Below are positions 7,074-11,937 of a stretch of 11,937 nt of DNA, piece by piece. Under the pieces are notes generated by a model. The model did not search any database. It had not been told where the DNA came from and saw only the letters and a list, made by a program, of their open reading frames with translations. Position numbers and translations under genes: made by a program. Source of the DNA: a bacterium (GTDB lineage: Bacteria > SZUA-79 > Acidulodesulfobacterales > Acidulodesulfobacteraceae); the NCBI GenBank assembly GCA_021828445.1, contig JAJZJD010000025.1, forward strand, positions 1-11,937, in the 5' to 3' direction. Each line of letters starts with the position of its first letter. Position 1 is the stretch's first letter.

Positions 7074-8618
7074 ATGAAAAAATTTAAAAACGCCGTCTTA
7101 ATTATTTTAGACGGTTTCGGAATGTCTTCGAAAATTGAAGGAAATGCAATAATTAATGCCAAGCCGGAGTTTATAAATTCACTCTTTAAAAATTATCCTT
7201 TTACCTCTTTAAAAGCCCACGGATTAGACGTCGGTCTTCCCGAAAACACTATGGGGAATTCCGAGGTCGGCCATTCCAATATAGGCGCCGGAAGAGTGAT
7301 AATGCAGGATTTGACAAAAATAGACCTGCTTATAAAAGACGACAAGCTTAAAGACAATAAAGTTTTATGTGAATTTCTAGAAAAAATTAAAGCAGGCGGT
7401 TCGGTCGTCCACCTTATGGGATTGCTCTCGGAAAGCGGGGTGCACTCCGAACTGCCGCATTTGTTATATTTAATCGACTTTTTTTATAACAACGGAATAA
7501 AAAAAGTTTACATTCATCCTTTTTTAGACGGCAGGGATTCCCCGCCGCAGAGCGCGCCGGTTTTTATGGATAAATTAACCGGACATATAAAGCCTTTTGC
7601 GGGCAGAGTGTTTATTTCGACTCTTTGCGGAAGATTTTATGCAATGGACAGGGATACCCGTTGGGACAGAATTGAAACCGCTTTTAATTTACTTACGCGA
7701 TTAAAAGGAGAAAAATTTGACGACCCGGTAAACGCAATTAAAAAATTTTACGGAGATAATATAACGGACGAATTTATGCCTGCGGTAGTTATAGATAACG
7801 GCGCGGAAAATGACGGCAGGATAAAAGACGAAGACGGCGTATTATTTTTTAATTTCAGGGCGGATAGGGCAAAACAGCTGACTATGGCGCTTACCTTTAA
7901 CAGTTTCGATAAATTTTCACGAAAGGATTTTAAACCGGTTAAAAATTTCATAACGATGACTAAATACGACGATTCGTTTGAAAATAAATATATTATAGAA
8001 CCTCAAAATTATTCCAATATTTTAGGCGAGGTTATATCTGACCGCGGTTTTAACCAGTTCAGAATTGCCGAGACGGAAAAATACGCCCACGTAACTTATT
8101 TTTTTAACTGCGGCAGGGAAGAGCCGTTTAAAAATGAGGACAGGCTTTTAATACCTTCGCCGAGAGAATTTAAAACATATGATTTGATACCGGAAATGAG
8201 CGCATTTAAAATTAAAGACGCGCTCATCGAAAGAATAAAATCGGGAGCATACGAATTAATAGTCTGCAATTTTGCAAACTGCGATATGGTCGGACATACG
8301 GGAAACTACTCAGCCGCTATAAAGGCCGTTCAGGCGGTTAATTCCGTTATAAGCGAAATAATACCGGTTGCCTTAGGCCTCGACTGTGTTTGCATTATAA
8401 CGGCAGACCATGGAAATGCGGAAACTATGAAAGGCGATAACGGAGAGCCTATGACCAACCACACCTTAAATCCGACGCCGTTAATTATAGTATCAAACGA
8501 TGCAAAAGAATTTCCGCCGCTAAAACCCGGCAGGCTTGCGGACATTGCGCCTACTATCCTTAAACTGCTCGGTTTAGATATACCGGAGGAGATGACCGGA
8601 CGCGTTTTATGGGAATAA
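7074..8618 (+). CDS. gpmI: cofactor-independent phosphoglycerate mutase (2,3-bisphosphoglycerate-independent)
   Basis: Interconverts 3- and 2-phosphoglycerate in glycolysis and gluconeogenesis. It is a manganese enzyme of the alkaline-phosphatase superfamily. The start VLIILDGFG and the phosphorylated-serine motif GNSEVGHSNIGAGR (61-74) are diagnostic. Ligands can be placed by spacing with the Bacillus enzyme: D13, S63, D404, H408, D445, H446 and H463. H124 (SGVHSE), HPFLDGRD (148-155) and FNFRADRAKQL (259-269) line the substrate site. The length of 514 residues is typical. The ATG is 7 nt after the upstream stop codon with no clear Shine-Dalgarno. The last 10 nt overlap rluD, so the two are probably translationally coupled. 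All catalytic residues appear present. Confidence 0.98.
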   Translation: MKKFKNAVLIILDGFGMSSKIEGNAIINAKPEFINSLFKNYPFTSLKAHGLDVGLPENTMGNSEVGHSNIGAGRVIMQDLTKIDLLIKDDKLKDNKVLCEFLEKIKAGGSVVHLMGLLSESGVHSELPHLLYLIDFFYNNGIKKVYIHPFLDGRDSPPQSAPVFMDKLTGHIKPFAGRVFISTLCGRFYAMDRDTRWDRIETAFNLLTRLKGEKFDDPVNAIKKFYGDNITDEFMPAVVIDNGAENDGRIKDEDGVLFFNFRADRAKQLTMALTFNSFDKFSRKDFKPVKNFITMTKYDDSFENKYIIEPQNYSNILGEVISDRGFNQFRIAETEKYAHVTYFFNCGREEPFKNEDRLLIPSPREFKTYDLIPEMSAFKIKDALIERIKSGAYELIVCNFANCDMVGHTGNYSAAIKAVQAVNSVISEIIPVALGLDCVCIITADHGNAETMKGDNGEPMTNHTLNPTPLIIVSNDAKEFPPLKPGRLADIAPTILKLLGLDIPEEMTGRVLWE

Positions 8619-9553
8619 TTTCATTTGCTTATACCGGTAAAAATATAAGATTAGATCTTTTTTTGACGACGAAACTGCCCGAGAAAACAAGGTCGTTTAT
8701 TAAAAAACATATATTAAACGGCGCGGTCGAAATTAACGGCGCGGTCGTAAAAAAATCCGCTTATACATTAAGAGAAGGCAGTATAATAACTTTTAAAGAG
8801 CCGGAGATAATAAAATCAGGCATACAAGCCTTTGATTACGATATCGAAATAATTTACGAAGACGATTATATCGCTGCGGTAAACAAACCGGCGGGGATTC
8901 CGGCCCACCCCGGGAAGGGAAATTATAACAATACGCTGGTAAATATTTTAATAGGAAAGATATCCAACCTTTCAGGCATAGGCGGCGTTGAAAGGCCCGG
9001 AATAGTACACAGGTTGGACAAAGATACGTCCGGCATAATGCTGATAGCAAAAAACGATTTTTCGCATAACGCCCTTGCATATAGCTTTAAAAACCGCGAA
9101 ATTAAAAAAACTTATTTTGCCGTAACTTACGGCATTATTACACAAAAAGGCGGATGTATCGAGGGGTTTATAAAGAGAGACCCCAAGAGCAGGATTAAAA
9201 TGGAAATGAATAAAAAAGAAAACGGAAAACATTGCGTTACCCGTTTTGAAAACGTAAAATCTATAAGAGGCGCCGCAACCCTCCTTAAAGTAATGCCGGA
9301 AACGGGGAGAACCCATCAAATCAGAGTTTCTCTTTTTGAAAACGGATATCCTATCGTAGGAGATAAGATTTACAAAAGAAAAGATATTGAAGGCAAATAC
9401 AAAAGTTTAAATTTTGTTAAAAGACAGATGCTGCACGCATATATGCTTGAATTTCCGCATCCTGAAACAAAAGAAAAAATAATTTTAAAGGCAAAAGTTC
9501 CGGATGATATGCTCTGGGCTTTTGGTTCGGATTATTCGGATGCCGTCTTATGA
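8609..9553 (+). CDS. rluD: RluA-family 23S rRNA pseudouridine synthase, RluD-like
   Basis: Converts uridines to pseudouridine in 23S rRNA; E. coli RluD acts on helix 69. An S4 RNA-binding domain (about 12-66, IRLDLFLTTKLPEKTRSFIK) is followed by the synthase domain. Visible motifs are NKPAGIPAHPG (92-102), HRLDKDTSG (134-142) with catalytic D137, and TGRTHQIRVS with the usual downstream YPIVGD. The length of 314 residues suits the S4-containing RluA/C/D group. The exact target position cannot be told from sequence, so the symbol is tentative. Support comes from the neighbour: rluD and pgeF are also adjacent in E. coli (yfiI-yfiH). The gene starts inside the last codons of gpmI (10-nt overlap) and ends with a 4-nt ATGA overlap with pgeF. 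Confidence 0.93.
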   Translation: MGIISFAYTGKNIRLDLFLTTKLPEKTRSFIKKHILNGAVEINGAVVKKSAYTLREGSIITFKEPEIIKSGIQAFDYDIEIIYEDDYIAAVNKPAGIPAHPGKGNYNNTLVNILIGKISNLSGIGGVERPGIVHRLDKDTSGIMLIAKNDFSHNALAYSFKNREIKKTYFAVTYGIITQKGGCIEGFIKRDPKSRIKMEMNKKENGKHCVTRFENVKSIRGAATLLKVMPETGRTHQIRVSLFENGYPIVGDKIYKRKDIEGKYKSLNFVKRQMLHAYMLEFPHPETKEKIILKAKVPDDMLWAFGSDYSDAVL

Positions 9554-10290
9554 TTTACCTTTGCGGAGGCTTAGATAAGAAAGACATTGAAAATGCCGGT
9601 ATTGTTTATGGTTTTATGGATGGTTCCTTAGATTTTAATCCCGGGAATTTAACGGCAAGAAAAGAACTTTTAAAAAAAACGGTGCATTATTCGTACGAAG
9701 TTGAACAAAGCCACGGTATCAATATAGCCGTTTTAGATGAAAAATTTAAAGAAGCGGCAAAAGATAATTACAATGTTTTTGATATAAACAATGCGGACGG
9801 AGTTTTTACTAAGGAACGAGGCATAGCGCTGTGTATAAGAACGGCGGATTGCGTCCCGGTGCTTTTTGCCGATATTAATAATACCGAACGTGTTATAGGA
9901 GCGGTCCATTGCGGCTGGAAAGGCGCTTACGGCGGGATAATAAAAAATGCAAAAAATATTTTAACGGATGAATTTAAGGCAGATATTGGCGGCATCTTAA
10001 TAATAATAGGACCGTCGATCTGCAAGAAATGCTATGAAGTTAAAGAGGATTTTTTAAATTTATTTTTAGCAAAAGATACCTTAAATAAAAAATTTTTTGA
10101 TAAAACCGTAAATGAAAATAGAATTTTTTTTGATTTAAAAGGTTTTATAAGAAACGAATTGATTTCTAACGGATTCAGCGATAAAAATATTTACGATTTA
10201 AATATATGCAATTTTGAAGATGCCGGTTTTTTTAGCTACAGGCGCGATAAAGACGGTAAAAGGCAGGTTTCTTTTATAGCGGTTTTATGA
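9550..10290 (+). CDS. pgeF: peptidoglycan editing factor PgeF (YfiH / LACC1 family)
   Basis: The multicopper-polyphenol-oxidase-like (YfiH, DUF152) family uses a zinc site. E. coli PgeF removes precursors carrying the wrong first amino acid from peptidoglycan synthesis, and other members act on purine nucleosides. The zinc ligands are visible by motif: H55 in EQSHG, C101 in RTADCVPVLF and H120 in VHCGWKGAYGG, with the usual C121 next to it. The GPSICKKCYEV segment (about 154-164) and FSYRRD near the C-terminus are also family features. At 246 residues it is full length. Translation starts at the ATGA overlapping the rluD stop, a classic coupling arrangement. Which substrate it acts on here cannot be seen. 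Confidence 0.93.
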   Translation: MIYLCGGLDKKDIENAGIVYGFMDGSLDFNPGNLTARKELLKKTVHYSYEVEQSHGINIAVLDEKFKEAAKDNYNVFDINNADGVFTKERGIALCIRTADCVPVLFADINNTERVIGAVHCGWKGAYGGIIKNAKNILTDEFKADIGGILIIIGPSICKKCYEVKEDFLNLFLAKDTLNKKFFDKTVNENRIFFDLKGFIRNELISNGFSDKNIYDLNICNFEDAGFFSYRRDKDGKRQVSFIAVL

Positions 10291-10309
10291 ATTAGAGGTG
10301 TTTTATAAA

Positions 10310-10918
10310 ATGATTAAAATCGGATTAACCGGTTCTATAGGTTCCGGTAAAACTTCCATCCTTAATTTATTTAAAAATTACGATTTTTTAACCTTAAATC
10401 TTGACGAAGAAGCAAATAAAATTATAAACAAAAATAGTGCGGAATATAAAAAAATTGTTGATTTTTTCGGTAAAAACATTTTAAATAATGATTATGAGAT
10501 AGATCGCAAAATTCTTGCCGGTATAATTTTTTCCGACGTCTCAAAAAAAAAGGTTTTAGAAGATATAATCTATCCGCCTTTGAGGGCAGATATAGACCGT
10601 ATAATTAAAATAAGCCGGAGACCTGCCGCAATAATCGAAGGAGCGGTTATTATAGAATCGGGATATTATCTTAACTTAGATAAAACCATCCTTGTTGCCT
10701 GCGATTTTCCGAGAAGAATTAAAAGAACGTATAAAAAATTCGATTTTGAAGATTTTATTAAAAGAAATAAAAATCAGTTAAGCGAAAAAGAAAAAATTAA
10801 AAAATCCGACTTTATCATAAACAATAATTACGGGTTTAAATTCTTAATTCCTCAAATTAATTCGTTTATACACTTTTTAAATAGATTATATAAAATTAAT
10901 TTTCCCGTTCCGGAATAA
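10310..10918 (+). CDS. coaE: dephospho-CoA kinase (divergent)
   Basis: Final step of coenzyme A synthesis: phosphorylates dephospho-CoA with ATP. The P-loop GSIGSGKT spans residues 8-15. Other CoaE landmarks are weaker than usual. The DAD..AR motif reads NLDEEANK (30-37), with Asn at the first Asp. The PLL.E(S/N) motif reads EGAVIIESGYY. The lid and C-terminal block, with R and Q in FIKRNKNQ and then KSDFIINNN, still fit the family. I chose ATG 10310 rather than the GTG at 10298. That GTG is part of the AGAGGTG ribosome site (10294-10300), 9 nt before the ATG. The result is MIKIGLTGSIGSGKTS, the normal family start, and 202 residues. No other P-loop kinase family fits as well. Confidence 0.85.
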   Translation: MIKIGLTGSIGSGKTSILNLFKNYDFLTLNLDEEANKIINKNSAEYKKIVDFFGKNILNNDYEIDRKILAGIIFSDVSKKKVLEDIIYPPLRADIDRIIKISRRPAAIIEGAVIIESGYYLNLDKTILVACDFPRRIKRTYKKFDFEDFIKRNKNQLSEKEKIKKSDFIINNNYGFKFLIPQINSFIHFLNRLYKINFPVPE

Positions 10919-10942
10919 AAATAAATAATTCAATAATATTGG

Positions 10943-10991
10943 ACGGGGACAGACTTATATATAACGGGGACAAACTTGAGTCTGTCCCCCG
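10943..10991. repeat. GGGGACA repeat: two direct copies and one inverted copy
   Basis: ACGGGGACAGACTT (10943-10956) recurs with one mismatch as ACGGGGACAAACTT (10964-10977), a period of 21 nt. An inverted copy, AGTCTGTCCCC, follows at 10979-10989. The first copy (10945-10955) pairs perfectly over 11 bp with the inverted copy. The second (10966-10976) pairs with the same arm with one mismatch and almost no loop, so the two stems exclude each other. No T-tract follows on either strand, so this is not a clear terminator. The motif resembles GGGGACAGAC palindromes that I recall near REP/RAYT-type elements in other bacteria; that link is recollection, not shown here. Confidence 0.7.
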
Positions 10992-11008
10992 ACAAAGGGG
11001 TATTGTTT

Positions 11009-11937
11009 ATGGAAGAGTATATAAAATGTGAAGATTTGGGCTACAAATTTATAAAAGAGTTATTAGATTTTGCGTATCAAAAAAAAACGATCGAGGAGGT
11101 GATGCATTTCGTTAATATCGCGTTTGAATTTACGTTCGGAGCAACGGCGATAATGTTTATATACAGAAAATACAACGTCGAAGAAAGCGTCGAAATATCC
11201 AGAGGTTTTTCGAACGAGTTTATTAAAAGAACTAATGAAACTCCGCCTATGGCTTTACTGCAAGAAATAGCGCCGTTAAAAAACGGACTATATATAGATT
11301 TTAAAAAAGAAAGCGACAAATACGATAGATACCGGAATTTATTCGAACATGAAAATGTTTCCGAGCTGTACGCGTATGAACTGAAAACCGCCTATACGGA
11401 TTCGTATTCCGTGATAATATATTCGGTACCGGGATTTAATAATTGCGGCGCCGGTAAAATTGAAGTTTTCGACACCATTTTTTCGGTAATCGCTTATATT
11501 TTAAACTCAAATAAATGCATTCAGACTATGAGAGACTGTTCGCAGGTTGATTACGTATCGGGACTCAATAATTTTAAATATTTTCATGAAAAGCTTTTTC
11601 AGGAAATGCAAAAAGTAATTAACGACAAAGGCCGGTTATCCGTTTCATCGATTTCCATAAATCAATTAAATAAATTAAATTCTATGAACAGTCACCAGGC
11701 GGGTGATAAAAATATCGGAATCATTGCAAATATTATTAAAAAAAATATAAGAGCATTCGATACGGCTTCGAGATACGGCAATAAGTTTGTAATTTTATTT
11801 CCCAATATGGGAAAAGATACGGCAAAGGATATTCTAAATGTTATATTGTCGGAAACCGAAGACGTATTCAAAAAAGAAAATCAGACCATATTATCTCTAA
11901 ATGCCGGAGTTTCGACATTTCCGGACGACGGCAATAA
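11009..11937 (+). CDS. GAF-like plus degenerate GGDEF domain protein, 3' end outside the window
   Basis: A start with a good ribosome site (AAAGGGG, 10994-11000, 8 nt before the ATG) opens a frame of 309 codons that runs to the window edge without a stop. Residues about 10-165 look like a GAF-type sensor domain (LLDFAYQKKTIEEVMHFVNI, then a mixed alpha/beta region). From about 178 a diguanylate-cyclase fold is recognisable: DYVSGLNNFKYF for D.LTGL.NR..F, SHQAGD for GH..GD, FDTASRY before the signature, and LNAGVSTFPDDG. The signature is destroyed: GGDEF is replaced by YGNKF, one residue shorter (255-260 RYGNKF). The metal-binding D.D.FK..ND block reads SINQLNKLNS. It should not make cyclic di-GMP. 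A receptor or scaffold role, or a downstream EAL domain beyond the edge, is possible. No membrane helix is visible so far. Confidence 0.8.
   Translation, partial: MEEYIKCEDLGYKFIKELLDFAYQKKTIEEVMHFVNIAFEFTFGATAIMFIYRKYNVEESVEISRGFSNEFIKRTNETPPMALLQEIAPLKNGLYIDFKKESDKYDRYRNLFEHENVSELYAYELKTAYTDSYSVIIYSVPGFNNCGAGKIEVFDTIFSVIAYILNSNKCIQTMRDCSQVDYVSGLNNFKYFHEKLFQEMQKVINDKGRLSVSSISINQLNKLNSMNSHQAGDKNIGIIANIIKKNIRAFDTASRYGNKFVILFPNMGKDTAKDILNVILSETEDVFKKENQTILSLNAGVSTFPDDGN

Noticed and set aside
10298..10309. GTG start for coaE, four codons upstream of the ATG
   Set aside because: This GTG is the end of the AGAGGTG ribosome site and has no site of its own. The ATG at 10310 gives the standard N-terminus right before the P-loop.
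10939..10965. Promoter TTGGAC - TATAAC for the GGDEF-like gene
   Set aside because: The spacer is only 15 nt and the boxes overlap the repeat block, so I do not consider it supported.
10945..10989. Terminator after coaE
   Set aside because: An 11-bp stem is present but the sequence after it (CCGACAAAGGGG) has no T-tract.
10943..10991. CRISPR-like direct repeats
   Set aside because: Only two short direct copies with a 7-nt gap and an inverted third copy; there are no regular spacers and no cas genes.

Overview
This AT-rich window looks like a chromosomal housekeeping region from a Gram-negative bacterium. The run rplU-rpmA-obgE-proB-proA-nadD-rsfS, continuing with gpmI, resembles the gene order I recall from deltaproteobacterial lineages. 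A LapA/LapB-type protein points to a lipopolysaccharide outer membrane. Heavy use of AAA, ATA, AAT and TTT codons suggests a low-GC member, perhaps close to Sva0485/Acidulodesulfobacterales. That placement is a guess from gene order and composition only.

Layout. Positions 1-79 (minus strand) hold the first codons of a divergent membrane-protein gene with its own promoter. Positions 80-390 are non-coding and carry a nested palindromic element (125-283), followed by a good sigma70-type promoter for rplU. From 391 to 10918 every gene is on the plus strand: rplU, rpmA, obgE, proB, proA, nadD, rsfS, a LapA-LapB fusion, gpmI, an rluD-like gene, pgeF and coaE. Gaps are short, between 7 and 69 nt, and two junctions overlap (gpmI/rluD and rluD/pgeF). 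Positions 10919-11008 carry a small repeat made of GGGGACA motifs. A GAF plus degenerate-GGDEF protein follows and runs off the right edge.

The genes cover ribosome biogenesis (L21, L27, ObgE, RsfS, RluD), proline synthesis (ProB, ProA), NAD and CoA synthesis (NadD, CoaE), glycolysis (GpmI), and envelope quality control (LapAB-like protein, PgeF). All appear intact apart from the two genes cut by the window edges.

I found no new multi-gene system. The points most worth a second look are: the probable non-standard start codon of rsfS; the LapA-LapB fusion placed between rsfS and gpmI; the GGDEF domain whose signature has shrunk to YGNKF; the perfect nested palindrome upstream of rplU; the three-copy GGGGACA repeat with mutually exclusive stems; and two promoters whose -10 boxes lie almost on the start codon, suggesting leaderless or near-leaderless mRNAs.
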